Positions 27,600 to 36,191 of a DNA stretch of 64,000 nt are shown piece after piece. Both the position numbers and the translations under genes were made by a program. The notes beneath the pieces are model-generated. The model saw nothing but the letters and a program-made list of their open reading frames with translations, was not told the DNA's origin and made no database searches. Position 1 is the first letter of the stretch; every line of letters starts with the position of its first letter. This stretch comes from Methanosarcina acetivorans C2A (GTDB lineage: Archaea > Halobacteriota > Methanosarcinia > Methanosarcinales > Methanosarcinaceae), in assembly GCF_000007345.1 (NCBI RefSeq), contig NC_003552.1, forward strand, positions 1,736,001 through 1,800,000. The letters run 5' to 3'.

Positions 27600-28627
27600 T
27601 TTTCTAAATCCTCCGCGTTCTCTATTGCGGGCTGTTTCCTGTAGCCTTCATTATCCGAGAGCCGCTCGATGAGGCTGCCAATCCTTTCCGAATACCACCC
27701 TCTTTTCACGTACTGAGGGTAAACTGGCAGGCGTTCTCTGAGCGGAATGTCCCCGAGTTTTTTCTGCAGGTCTCTTACGTCGGGCCATTCGGCTTCAGGA
27801 TTGATCCAATCAATGGTAAGAGGAGAAATCCCCCCAAGATCCGTTACCCCCTTTCCAATAAGGGCTTTCGGGTCTATGAGATTCGGGGCGACCTGTACTG
27901 AGACGTCAGACGGCAGGACATGTCTGGCAAGAACTACCGCATCCATCATTTCTTCCACTGTGGGTTCCGGGAAAGATTCCATGGGCGTCCCGGGCTTCGG
28001 GGCGAAGTTCTGAATGATTACTTCCTGAATATGCCCGTACTCCCTGTGCAGGGATGTGATTGCTTCGAGAGACTCGATTCTGTCCTCCCTGCTCTCCCCT
28101 ATCCCTATGAGAAGACCGCTTGTGTATGGAATCTGAAGTTTTCCGGCTTCCCGGATTGTCTCAAGCCTGCGTTCCGGAATTTTTCCGGGGCAGTCTTTAT
28201 GGGCTTCCAGGCTTGCCGTGCTCTCAAGCATCAGCCCCATACTCGCATTCAGGGGTTTTAAGGCTTCAAGTTCGGAACGGGTCATAACTCCCGCATTCGT
28301 ATGAGGAAGAATCCCTGTCTCGATTGCAGTTTCGCAAAGGAATAGGAGATAATCAAGTGTTGAGGAATAACCGATTTCATCAAGCATCAGATTGTATCCG
28401 GGCATTTCCTCGGCATATTCCCCGAAAGTAAAGAGGACTTCGGTACACCCTGCCCTTACTCCGTTTTTAAGAATGGAGATTACCTCTGCCGGTTTCATAA
28501 GCCGGGCCCCGGGCTGGCCGGGCTCCCGCCGAAAACCGCAGTATCCACAGCGGTTCCTGCAAATGTTGGTTACGGGAATGAACACGTTTTTTGAGAATGT
28601 TACGAAAGAAGCTTTTTCCAGGGTAAT
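27596..28627 (-). CDS. cofG: Fo synthase subunit 1, CofG
   Basis: This radical SAM enzyme has CRNRCGYC and cyclises the CofH product to Fo, the deazaflavin chromophore of F420. A GTG at 28585 would give MFIPVTNICRNRC, with the first cluster Cys only nine residues in. Upstream coding continues in frame with the family-like ITLEKASFVTFSKN. AGGTG (28635-28639) lies 7 nt before an in-frame ATT at 28627, and no ATG, GTG or TTG is available in that stretch. I therefore take ATT as the likely start (343 residues) and the GTG as the conservative alternative. The gene overlaps cofH2 by four bases. Confidence 0.9.
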   Translation of the reverse strand: MTLEKASFVTFSKNVFIPVTNICRNRCGYCGFRREPGQPGARLMKPAEVISILKNGVRAGCTEVLFTFGEYAEEMPGYNLMLDEIGYSSTLDYLLFLCETAIETGILPHTNAGVMTRSELEALKPLNASMGLMLESTASLEAHKDCPGKIPERRLETIREAGKLQIPYTSGLLIGIGESREDRIESLEAITSLHREYGHIQEVIIQNFAPKPGTPMESFPEPTVEEMMDAVVLARHVLPSDVSVQVAPNLIDPKALIGKGVTDLGGISPLTIDWINPEAEWPDVRDLQKKLGDIPLRERLPVYPQYVKRGWYSERIGSLIERLSDNEGYRKQPAIENAEDLEK

Positions 28628-28669
28628 GATAAAACACCTGCTAATTCTGGTTTATTGTTTTTTGACTTT

Positions 28670-29947
28670 TCAGCCCAGGATTTTCTTCACAGTCGAAGAG
28701 ACGCCAAGGGCTACCCCTTCAACTTCTATTCCTCCCTTTCCTTTGGCCCCGTCTCCTACGACATAGAGCCCGATAAAAGGAGTTTCGTTTCCGGGGTCCG
28801 TACCCGAAGCTGCCCTGTTTACGGGCCATCCGTCGTGGTAGGACTGGATAAGCAGGACTTCATACTTCTTGCCGGGGAAAACTTCTTTGAGGTCGTCAAG
28901 CCCCATCTGAATTTCGGCTTCGAGGTTCTTTATGTTCTCAGGGGCTACATACTGGTGGCACATGGTAAGGTGTTTTCCCGGAGGGGCAAGTTTCGGGTCA
29001 GCCTGAGTAACCTCATTGATTCCGTTTATCCGCCTGGTATAGGGAGTTAACAGGACTCCGGAGTGCCCGATCAGAGGCTCGTCTGCGGCAAGGCAAATCT
29101 TTATTCCGGCAGACGGCTTAAGGGTCTGAAGCATTTTAAGGTAATCAGAATGCATTTTTTCGGAGAGGACTTCCCTACAGAGCAGAGCGGTTGCTGTGTG
29201 CCCAAGGTTGCTGATAACGATATCAGCATTATGTTCTTTGTTTTCAGCAACAACCCCGGCAACTTTTCCGTTTTCAACCAGGATTTTCGAGACTTCCTGT
29301 CCGGTATGGATTTTTCCCCCGCTTGCCTGAATTACGGCTTCAAGGGCATCAATAATCCCCTTGCACCCCCCGATTGGAATTCCGGGACCTCCGAACCTAT
29401 ACATGTTTTCTATTATCTCAAAAATCTCTTCTACCGGGACTTCATCGCTTTTCAGGCTGAGCGCCCAGCCGCAGAAAGAATCGGCAAATTTGACCAGCCA
29501 CTCATCATTGACCTGAGCCTTTATCCAGGCTTGAAGCGTAGTTCCTGCCGGACGGTTCTTTCTTGTGCTCACAATTAAAAGAGCAATTTTCATGCGATCT
29601 TTATAGGAAAGAAGCGAGGGAAAATCATTAAAAGAGATATCTTTAAAGCCTTTTGCATAATCTGTTTTTCCTTTCTTGAGCGGCACGCGTATGGTGGTCA
29701 TTTCCGACCGAACGATATGCACATCAGCTCCGATTTCTTCGATGAGCCGGGCAAGCGGACCTCCGGGCCCGTTGGGGAGCATATGGAAAGCTCCGCTTGA
29801 GAGCTGGAACCCTTTATAATCGAGATTGGTAAACCTGCCTCCTGTGAGAGGAAGCCTTTCAAAAACTTCAACTTCATGCCCTGCCTTTGCGAGCCTGGCC
29901 GCGCTTAACAGCCCTCCGAGGCCTGCCCCGATTACAATCGATTTCAT
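28670..29947 (-). CDS. CrtI-like FAD-dependent oxidoreductase, possible isoprenoid reductase or desaturase
   Basis: This 425-residue flavoprotein begins MKSIVIGAGLGGLLSAARLAKAG, a dinucleotide-binding motif, followed by EVFERLPLTGGRF and the C-terminal FAD motif GLYVVGDGAKGKGGIEVEG. This is the amine oxidase/phytoene desaturase superfamily; no closer function is recognisable. Its start overlaps the stop of a 53-residue ferredoxin (ATGA), copying the ferredoxin-GGR arrangement 8 kb away, and cofG follows after 42 bp. A ferredoxin-linked reduction of a prenyl chain, for instance in methanophenazine, is an inference. Carotenoid-type desaturation is an alternative. Confidence 0.88.
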   Translation of the reverse strand: MKSIVIGAGLGGLLSAARLAKAGHEVEVFERLPLTGGRFTNLDYKGFQLSSGAFHMLPNGPGGPLARLIEEIGADVHIVRSEMTTIRVPLKKGKTDYAKGFKDISFNDFPSLLSYKDRMKIALLIVSTRKNRPAGTTLQAWIKAQVNDEWLVKFADSFCGWALSLKSDEVPVEEIFEIIENMYRFGGPGIPIGGCKGIIDALEAVIQASGGKIHTGQEVSKILVENGKVAGVVAENKEHNADIVISNLGHTATALLCREVLSEKMHSDYLKMLQTLKPSAGIKICLAADEPLIGHSGVLLTPYTRRINGINEVTQADPKLAPPGKHLTMCHQYVAPENIKNLEAEIQMGLDDLKEVFPGKKYEVLLIQSYHDGWPVNRAASGTDPGNETPFIGLYVVGDGAKGKGGIEVEGVALGVSSTVKKILG

Positions 29948-30105
29948 ACCAGTACCTCGATGGCTTTTACAGGGCAGTAGGGGACACACAGCCCGCATTC
30001 CACGCAGGCATCGGTAGCCCGTGCTCTCCCTCGTACCTCAATTGCTCCTTTTTTGCAGAAAGAAGCGCACTGGCCGCACCCTACACAGTTATCGTTTATT
30101 TTCAT
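29944..30105 (-). CDS. Small 2[4Fe-4S] ferredoxin coupled to the CrtI-like enzyme
   Basis: This 53-residue protein was read directly from the minus strand. It starts MKINDNCVGCGQCASFC and ends CPVKAIEVLV. Two CxxCxxCxxxC sites (Cys 7, 10, 13, 17 and 34, 37, 40, 44) predict two [4Fe-4S] clusters. Its stop overlaps the start of the FAD oxidoreductase by four bases, so the two are co-translated and it is the probable electron carrier of that enzyme. It is the first gene of the presumed fd-crtI-like-cofG-cofH-cofH unit. Confidence 0.92.
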   Translation of the reverse strand: MKINDNCVGCGQCASFCKKGAIEVRGRARATDACVECGLCVPYCPVKAIEVLV

Positions 30106-31341
30106 GCGATCCACCAGCTTTTCTATCGTGAAAAGACTTATTATAATGTATTGGTTAGTGTGTCGCCCATGTTATTTTCTCAGGCAGATGGAAAGCAGAA
30201 CTTCCCTTTGAATAAAGCCCCATTTGTAATATCTAATCAGTAGTATACTATGAATTTATCTCTTTTTGGAATATAATATCACTTAAGAGCAAGCGCCCAA
30301 AATCCCGGAAAGCCCTGCTTTCGTTGAAACATTCCGATTGCCGGGAAAAGGCATTTTCAGGCAGCTACCTGTACATAATAATACTTAAGGGCTCGTACCG
30401 AAGCCTCCCAAATGGTCAGATAGATTCAGCCAGCATAATCATTTAGCCCATAGCCATCCAACCGCCATAGTCATTTAGCCAATACAATTCAGCCAGCATA
30501 GCCATTCATTATAACCATTATCCGTATGATGCCCCTGAATGTATATTTGGATGAGATAAGATGCCGCTTCTCCCCCGGTTACGCAGGAAATTTTCAGCCC
30601 TTTCAGTTCCTTAATATTTTCATTTCAAAGGTTGCCTTGGAAGCGCCGTGTCCCAGGAATTCATCATCATTATTCATGCTGTATTCACAGGGTATATTCT
30701 GGAAATAAAAATAATTAACGGTTATATATAATTCCTTTCCATATCAGAGGAAAACTCCAGACCTGCAGATGAATAATTATCAGGATTTTTCGGCTGTCCA
30801 AAAATAATAACATATTTATGGTGTATATATAATTTCGCGATCGGGTCAGGGCTTTTCCTCTAATTTATATTAACATACGCATATTTTAAAAAGAGACTTT
30901 TAATTATTTAGACTTAATATTTATATAATATTAATTATCTAGCAAATAGCTATAAATAACCCCTGATTCATTTGCAGAACTAGCATAGCTACTTCGAATC
31001 ATAACTATTAATTATACTACTTTCACGGCAATTGAATCCATGTTGCCGGAAGAAAGGGTCTCCCCTGACATTCGGCAATTTATTACAAAACCCCGGGCAA
31101 CGAAAAAGGGAATTTATCGGAGCTCGGCACAAAGTGTCCGTATTCGGAAAAGCCTTTCTGTCGGAAGAAAGGAGACCCGGGTCCGGGCATTCCCTGCAGG
31201 ACCTGTATTCGGACCACAGTGGTTTTTCGAAACAACCGGAAGTCGGATACGGTTTTTTTTGTCCTTTTATCTTTAAAAACAAAAAAATCAAGATCATGAG
31301 AAGCTGCAGTTTCAGATTGCTGCACTTTGATAGGTGATACG
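30106..31341. promoter_or_regulatory. Divergent promoter region and long leader of the fpo operon
   Basis: No supported gene in 1.2 kb. Visible elements are a direct repeat ATTCAGCCAGCATA at 30424-30437 and 30487-30500 with two ATTTAGCC motifs between, and TATA-like boxes on the plus strand near 30722 (GTTATATATAATTC), 30822 (GTGTATATATAATTTC) and 30915. A GC-richer block at 31030-31260 holds a degenerate direct repeat around GGAAGAAAGG (31050 and 31160). If one of these boxes drives fpo, the leader is about 400-600 nt. Confidence 0.5.
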
Positions 31342-31716
31342 ATGTCTGGAATAATTGATAGCTATATACCGGTTGCGATATTTCTTGCCGTGGGGCTGAT
31401 CATGCCGCCCATGACAATGTTCATGGTAAAGCAACTGAGTCCGAGGAGCAAGGCAGCCAGCAAATACACGACATACGAATCAGGTTCCATTCCTACGGGA
31501 ACTGCCAGAATCCAGTTCAATGTTGAGTATTATCTCTATGCGATTGCTTTTGTTCTCTTTGATATTGAGGTGCTTTTCCTTTACCCGTGGGCTACCGTCT
31601 ATAAGGGGCATGGGATTACCTCAATTGCAGTAGTTGAGATGTTTGTATTTATCTTCATACTGCTCTTCGGATACGTGTATCTCTGGAAGAAGGAGGCCCT
31701 TACATGGGTGAAGTGA
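31342..31716 (+). CDS. fpoA: F420H2 dehydrogenase subunit FpoA (NuoA-like)
   Basis: This 124-residue membrane protein is homologous to NuoA, with three transmembrane helices (about 7-28, 62-84 and 92-115). The family's conserved loop lies between helices 1 and 2 (YESGSIPTGTARIQFNVEYY), and FDIEVLFLYPWA follows. FpoA sits at the junction of the hydrophilic arm and membrane arm. The ATG at 31342 follows AGGTG at 5-nt spacing; an in-frame upstream ATG is less likely. First gene of the operon, it overlaps fpoB by 13 bases. Confidence 0.96.
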   Translation: MSGIIDSYIPVAIFLAVGLIMPPMTMFMVKQLSPRSKAASKYTTYESGSIPTGTARIQFNVEYYLYAIAFVLFDIEVLFLYPWATVYKGHGITSIAVVEMFVFIFILLFGYVYLWKKEALTWVK

Positions 31717-32258
31717 AGGAGACAAAAACGAACAACACAACAGGAACTCCGGAAGAAGAAATTCCCGGCGTAATCACAACAACTACCAATGCGATCAGCG
31801 ACTTTCTCAAGAAAACCAAGGCTCAGGACCTGATCAACTGGGGGCGAAAAAACTCGCTCTGGTTCATGACCCAGCCAATGGGTTGCTGCGGTGTGGAAAT
31901 GATCGCTACGGGCTGTGCCCATTATGATACTGACCGCTTCGGGATTATCCCCAGGAACTCCCCGAGGCATGCGGATGTCATGATCATCAGTGGTTATGTG
32001 ACAAAAAAATACCTGCCTGCCTTAAAAAGGCTCTGGGAACAGATGCCGGCTCCCAAATGGGTTATCGCCATGGGGGACTGTTCGATCAGCGGCGGTCCCT
32101 TCTATGAGTCTTACAGCACGGTGCAGAATATCGATGAACTCTTTCCTATCGATGTCTTCATTCCCGGATGCCCGCCCAGACCCGAAGCCCTGATCCAGGG
32201 GTTTGTGGAACTGCAGGAAAAGATTAAAGCCAAAAAAGACCGGGGCACGGAATACTGA
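31704..32258 (+). CDS. fpoB: F420H2 dehydrogenase subunit FpoB (NuoB-like, N2 cluster)
   Basis: This 184-residue hydrophilic subunit carries the terminal [4Fe-4S] cluster N2. The ligands are C61 and C62 in PMGCCGVEM, C126 in GDCSISGG and C156 in PGCPPRPE, the spacing found in NuoB. It passes electrons to methanophenazine at the membrane interface with FpoD. The N-terminus (about 35 residues, Thr/Glu-rich) is longer than in many bacterial homologues. The start lies inside the fpoA end (13-bp overlap). Confidence 0.96.
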   Translation: MGEVKETKTNNTTGTPEEEIPGVITTTTNAISDFLKKTKAQDLINWGRKNSLWFMTQPMGCCGVEMIATGCAHYDTDRFGIIPRNSPRHADVMIISGYVTKKYLPALKRLWEQMPAPKWVIAMGDCSISGGPFYESYSTVQNIDELFPIDVFIPGCPPRPEALIQGFVELQEKIKAKKDRGTEY

Positions 32259-32288
32259 GGAATTTCAGGTTTATTTGAGGGAAAAATA

Positions 32289-32765
32289 ATGGATGCCATG
32301 ACAATTATCGAATCATTAACCGGGAAATTTCCGGAGGCAATTTCCGAAGCCGAGGTCGAATCCCCTATCCGTATCAGGGCATATGCGGATAAGGAGAAAG
32401 CAAAAGAGGTCTGCCAGTACCTCAAGGACTCACTTCAGTTCGACCACCTCTGTTCCGTTTGCGGAGTGGACTATCCTCAGAGGAACGAGCAGGAAGTAGT
32501 GTATCATATAGCTTCGTATGACCATCCCGTTGTCCTGATGCTCAAAGCAAGGCTGCCCAGGGATTCTCCTGAAATCGAGTCTATCGTACCGGTATACTGG
32601 AATGCGAACTGGTATGAGAGAGAAACCTACGAACTCTTCGGGATCTTCTTTAAAAACCACCCGAACCTGAAGGCTCTTGTGCTCCCCGAAGATATGCTGG
32701 GAGAGTGGCCTCTCCGGAAAGACTACGAAGGTTTCCCGAACAGGACAGCAAGAAACCTTGTGTGA
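32289..32765 (+). CDS. fpoC: F420H2 dehydrogenase subunit FpoC (NuoC-like)
   Basis: This 158-residue soluble subunit of the connecting module corresponds to NuoC. Family motifs can be seen in HLCSVCGVDYP, YWNANWYERETYELFGIFFKNHP and the ending WPLRKDYEGFP. It packs against FpoD and FpoI and has no cofactor of its own. In Fpo it is a separate protein, not fused to the D subunit as in E. coli NuoCD. It lies 30 bp after fpoB and 10 bp before fpoD. Confidence 0.96.
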   Translation: MDAMTIIESLTGKFPEAISEAEVESPIRIRAYADKEKAKEVCQYLKDSLQFDHLCSVCGVDYPQRNEQEVVYHIASYDHPVVLMLKARLPRDSPEIESIVPVYWNANWYERETYELFGIFFKNHPNLKALVLPEDMLGEWPLRKDYEGFPNRTARNLV

Positions 32766-32775
32766 GGGGTGAAAA

Positions 32776-33900
32776 ATGGAAGAAATGCTTGAACCAAATG
32801 AAATGATCGTACACCTGGGCCCCCAGCATCCCATGCAGCCCGGACCTTTCAGGTTAAACCTGAGGTTGAAAGGGGAAACCGTAATGGATGCTGAAGTGGA
32901 ACTGGGTTTCATTCACAAGGGAATTGAAAAAATCCTGGAGAACAAGACCTACCTCCAGGGAATAACGATAGTGGACAGGATCTGCTACCTTGTAGCCCTT
33001 ACAAACGAAGAATGCTTTGTGGGCTGCACTGAAAAGCTGCTGGGTATCGAACCTCCGGAGAGAGCACAGTATATAAGAGTCATTTTAGAAGAACTCTCAA
33101 GGCTCCAGAGTCACCTGCTCGGCATGGGAGAGTTCGGGGAGTTCATCGGCTTTGTCTCCATGTTCATGTACACCATCAAGGAAAGGGAAGATATACTAAC
33201 CCTTATTGACATGGTCACAGGAGCAAGGGTCACCCACAGCTACCTGAAGTTCGGAGGGGTTCGCGACGACCTGCCCGAAGGCTTCAAGGAAAAAGCCCTC
33301 CCTGTCCTGAACAACCTCAAAAAAGTCATTTCCGACTACGAAGAAATGTTCAATTCGGACAGGATTTACAGGGAAAGAACCGTAGGAGTCGGCGTCCTGA
33401 CCGCAGACGTTGCAAAGAACCTCGGGGTTTCGGGCCCTCCGCTGCGGGCAACGGGAGTCCCCTTCGATATCCGGAAGAACGAACCTTATCTTGTGTATAA
33501 GGACCTCGACTTCAAGGTCTGCACGGAAACTGCAGGCGACTGTTTTGCAAGGGTGCAGGTCAGGCTCAACGAGATGCGGGAAAGCATCTACATCCTTGAG
33601 CAGTGCCTTGACCAGATCCCGAACGGCCCCCTCTTCCCTGAAGGCACCCCTTACGGCAGAAGGACTCCTGTAATGAGAGTGCCTGCCGGAGAAGTCTTCC
33701 ACAGGGTCGAAGACCCGAGAGGCGAAATGGGCATGTACATGATCTCCGACGGTAGCGACAAGCCTTACAGAGTAAAAGTCCGAGGCCCTTACTACCCGAC
33801 CCTGCAGGCTCTGCCTCCATTGATCAAAGGCACAACAGTTGCGGACGTTGCGGCGATTTCAGGCAGCATGGACGGCTGTACCAGTGAAGCAGACAGGTGA
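32776..33900 (+). CDS. fpoD: F420H2 dehydrogenase subunit FpoD (NuoD-like)
   Basis: This 374-residue subunit is homologous to the 49-kDa/NuoD subunit and the large subunit of NiFe hydrogenases. The N-terminus carries IVHLGPQHPMQPGPFRL, whose conserved His lies near the quinone (here methanophenazine) site. GFIHKGIEK, DRICYL and the C-terminal PPLIKGTTVADVAAISGSMDGC follow. The nickel-binding cysteines of hydrogenases are absent, as expected. The protein ends in a short tail, TSEADR. It ends 5 bp before the fpoH ATG. Confidence 0.96.
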   Translation: MEEMLEPNEMIVHLGPQHPMQPGPFRLNLRLKGETVMDAEVELGFIHKGIEKILENKTYLQGITIVDRICYLVALTNEECFVGCTEKLLGIEPPERAQYIRVILEELSRLQSHLLGMGEFGEFIGFVSMFMYTIKEREDILTLIDMVTGARVTHSYLKFGGVRDDLPEGFKEKALPVLNNLKKVISDYEEMFNSDRIYRERTVGVGVLTADVAKNLGVSGPPLRATGVPFDIRKNEPYLVYKDLDFKVCTETAGDCFARVQVRLNEMRESIYILEQCLDQIPNGPLFPEGTPYGRRTPVMRVPAGEVFHRVEDPRGEMGMYMISDGSDKPYRVKVRGPYYPTLQALPPLIKGTTVADVAAISGSMDGCTSEADR

Positions 33901-33905
33901 ATATC

Positions 33906-34943
33906 ATGATAGAAATTCCTGAATTCATAATTCCCTTAATCCCCTGGATCCGCGGGGTCGTGGGCCTGGTTCTTGTGGGAGCCATCTTCCTTGGAGCAAT
34001 GGGGGCTGTCTGGCTTGAGCGGAAACTTTCAGCTGATATCCAGTTCAGGTACGGGCCTTCAAGGGTAGGCAAGTTCGGGCTCCTGCAGCTGGTAGCCGAT
34101 GCAATCAAGCTCTTTACCAAAGAGGACATGAGACCGAGAAATGCTGACCGTCTTCTCTTTGATAATGCTCCTATTTTCATGATGAGCTCGGTTTTCCTGA
34201 TGCTTGTTGCAATCCCGGTGGGCGCGGTCTTCATCAATGGGGTTGAATACCCCCTGGCTGTAACAGAGATGGATATCAGCGTCCTTTATATTGAGGCAAT
34301 GTCTGCAATTACCATTTTCGGTATCTTCATGATTGCCTACGGTTCTAACAACAAATATTCCCTGCTCGGAGCCTTCAGGAACTTCGCCCGGATGGTCGGG
34401 TATGAAGTGCCCCTCGGAATTACTGTTGTCAGTGTTGCTATAATGACAGGTTCCCTGAACATTGTGGAAATTGCCAGCGCTCAGGGGCTGCTCTGGAATA
34501 TCTTCCTGCAGCCGATCGGATTCATTGTTTTCTTTATTGCCCTTATGGCTGATATGGGGAGGCTTCCCTTCGACCAGAACGAGTCTGAAGAAGAACTGGT
34601 CGCAGGCTGGATTACCGAATACACCGGAATGCGTTTCGGGCTCGGGTTCTTTGCCGAGTATATCCACATGATCCTTGGTTCCTTCCTTGTTGCACTCCTT
34701 TTCCTCGGAGGCTGGAACGTGCCGGCTTTTGTTGCAAACAACCCGGTGCTCGGTCTGATTGCCCCCACAGGTTTCTTCCTTCTTAAAACCGTACTTGTGC
34801 TGATGACTATCATCGGAATGAGGTGGGCTGTCCCGAGGTTCAGGATCGACCAGGTTGTGGACCTGAGCTGGAAGAGACTCCTGCCCTTATCCTTATTGAA
34901 CCTTGTCTGGGCCGTGGGCCTTGGACTTTATCTGGGGGCTTAA
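33906..34943 (+). CDS. fpoH: F420H2 dehydrogenase membrane subunit FpoH (NuoH-like)
   Basis: This 345-residue polytopic protein (about eight helices) anchors the hydrophilic arm. Typical NuoH motifs are VWLERKLSADIQFRYGPSRVG and LPFDQNESEEELVAGWITEYTG, the conserved acidic loop that links the methanophenazine site with proton translocation. The ATG at 33906 has AGGTGA 5 nt upstream, overlapping the fpoD stop. An in-frame GTG three codons earlier is less likely. Confidence 0.96.
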   Translation: MIEIPEFIIPLIPWIRGVVGLVLVGAIFLGAMGAVWLERKLSADIQFRYGPSRVGKFGLLQLVADAIKLFTKEDMRPRNADRLLFDNAPIFMMSSVFLMLVAIPVGAVFINGVEYPLAVTEMDISVLYIEAMSAITIFGIFMIAYGSNNKYSLLGAFRNFARMVGYEVPLGITVVSVAIMTGSLNIVEIASAQGLLWNIFLQPIGFIVFFIALMADMGRLPFDQNESEEELVAGWITEYTGMRFGLGFFAEYIHMILGSFLVALLFLGGWNVPAFVANNPVLGLIAPTGFFLLKTVLVLMTIIGMRWAVPRFRIDQVVDLSWKRLLPLSLLNLVWAVGLGLYLGA

Positions 34944-34947
34944 GAGT

Positions 34948-35358
34948 ATGGTTCTTAAAAATATCAAGTATGCAGTAAAAAACATTCCTAAAAAACGCGT
35001 AACCAGGCTGTGTCCGGAAGTGGAAAGCCCGCTCTCCGACAGGTTCAGAGGGCTTCAGATCCTCGACAAAAGCAAATGCATAGGCTGTGGGATCTGTGCA
35101 AATACCTGCCCTAACAACGCGATCAAGATCGTAAAAGCCCCGATTGCGCCGGGCAGCAGCAAGCAGCGCTGGTTCCCAGAAATCGACATAGGTCACTGCC
35201 TCTTCTGCGGGCTCTGTATTGACCAGTGCCCCAAAGGTGCTCTTTCCAGCGGGAAAGAATATACCAAGGGTATGGTTAAATGGGCTCACAAAGATCTGCT
35301 CATGACCCCTGAAAAACTCGCAAGGGAAGTGGATATCAAGGAAGGTGATGAGAAATGA
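34948..35358 (+). CDS. fpoI: F420H2 dehydrogenase subunit FpoI (NuoI-like, 2[4Fe-4S])
   Basis: This 136-residue iron-sulfur subunit is homologous to NuoI. Two cluster motifs (CIGCGICANTCP at C44-C54 and CLFCGLCIDQCP at C84-C94) relay electrons from the F420H2-oxidising FpoF to FpoB. FpoF itself is not in this window; in Methanosarcina it is encoded elsewhere. I start at the ATG at 34948, four bases after the fpoH stop. The gene overlaps fpoJ1 by four bases. Confidence 0.96.
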   Translation: MVLKNIKYAVKNIPKKRVTRLCPEVESPLSDRFRGLQILDKSKCIGCGICANTCPNNAIKIVKAPIAPGSSKQRWFPEIDIGHCLFCGLCIDQCPKGALSSGKEYTKGMVKWAHKDLLMTPEKLAREVDIKEGDEK

Positions 35359-35645
35359 TCGGACTTGAAACGGTCGGAGCAGCTCTGGAAATGGCTGTCT
35401 TCGGACTCCTTGCGTTTGTCACGGTTTTCTTTGCAATCTTTGTGGTTATTGCAAAAGATGTCGTTAGAGCCGGGCTTGCCCTGATTATGTGCATGTTCGG
35501 TGTTGCAGCACTTTATATCCTCTTAAACGCTCAGTTCCTTGGAATAATTCAGGTGCTGGTCTATATAGGAGCAATAGGAGTGCTAATCCTCTTTGCGGTT
35601 ATGCTTACAAAGCGCCATCTGGGAGGTGGGTCCCGTGCGGATTAA
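35355..35645 (+). CDS. fpoJ: F420H2 dehydrogenase subunit FpoJ, N-terminal part (J1)
   Basis: This 96-residue membrane protein equals the first half of NuoJ. It has three transmembrane helices, the third being the Gly-rich pi-bulge helix LGIIQVLVYIGAIGVLILF, which is important for coupling in complex I. The reading frame ends soon after this helix, in GGGSRAD. The C-terminal helices are in the next gene, which starts within its last codons. The family is normally one polypeptide, so FpoJ is split here. The split is known from M. acetivorans-type operons. Confidence 0.93.
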   Translation: MIGLETVGAALEMAVFGLLAFVTVFFAIFVVIAKDVVRAGLALIMCMFGVAALYILLNAQFLGIIQVLVYIGAIGVLILFAVMLTKRHLGGGSRAD

Positions 35646-35886
35646 CCGTCCTCTGGCTCTTCTTGTATCTCTGCTCTTTGTCGCGGTTATAGTGACAGGA
35701 GTTTTCGGGACTTCCTGGCATACGGTTTCGGAACTCCCTGAGAACCCGGCTGACCCGAGCAATATCCAAGGTATAGGCATGTTGATCTTCACCCAGTACG
35801 TGGTACCTTTCGAGGTCCTGTCAATTGTCCTGCTCGCATCCCTTATAGGGGCAATCTATATGGCAAAAGGAGAGGGCAACAGATGA
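35635..35886 (+). CDS. fpoJ: F420H2 dehydrogenase subunit FpoJ, C-terminal part (J2)
   Basis: This 83-residue membrane protein equals the second half of NuoJ, with two helices (about 6-26 and 54-76). The start is a GTG at 35635 preceded by GGGAGGTG at 6-nt spacing, a very strong ribosome-binding site inside fpoJ1. Earlier ATG codons in the frame would only read through the fpoJ1 sequence. It overlaps fpoJ1 by 11 bases and fpoK by four (ATGA), so both are tightly coupled. Confidence 0.92.
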   Translation: MRINRPLALLVSLLFVAVIVTGVFGTSWHTVSELPENPADPSNIQGIGMLIFTQYVVPFEVLSIVLLASLIGAIYMAKGEGNR

Positions 35887-36191
35887 CTGCTATTCCGTTA
35901 ACATTTTATCTGGGGCTTGCAGCCCTGCTCTTTTCAATCGGACTTTATGGCGTGATGACCCATAAAAGCGGTATCAGGATGATCATGTGTATCGAACTCA
36001 TGCTGAACTCCGCAAACCTGAACCTTGTAGCTTTTTCAAGCTATACGGACACCCTGAACGGGCAGGTATTTGCCATATTTTCAATTGCCCTTGCAGCCGC
36101 TGAAGCAGCAGTAGGGTTTGCGATTTTCATGGCAATCTACAGAATGCATGATAAAATTAATCTTGATGAGCTTAACATTCTGAGGTGGTAA
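35883..36191 (+). CDS. fpoK: F420H2 dehydrogenase subunit FpoK (NuoK-like)
   Basis: This 102-residue protein has three transmembrane helices. It carries the conserved buried Glu in [19 protein letters not shown] (helix 2) and in [19 protein letters not shown] (helix 3), both of which belong to the proton path in NuoK. Length and motifs are complete. Its last codons contain the GAGGTG that probably serves fpoL. Confidence 0.96.
   Translation: MTAIPLTFYLGLAALLFSIGLYGVMTHKSGIRMIMCIELMLNSANLNLVAFSSYTDTLNGQVFAIFSIALAAAEAAVGFAIFMAIYRMHDKINLDELNILRW

Noticed and set aside
30526-30708. 60-residue frame upstream of fpo
   Set aside because: No ribosome-binding site, no recognisable motif and stop shortly after; likely chance.
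31032-31337. Short overlapping frames in the GC-richer block before fpoA
   Set aside because: Several frames on both strands are open at once, none has a ribosome-binding site or recognisable sequence; the block is better seen as leader DNA.
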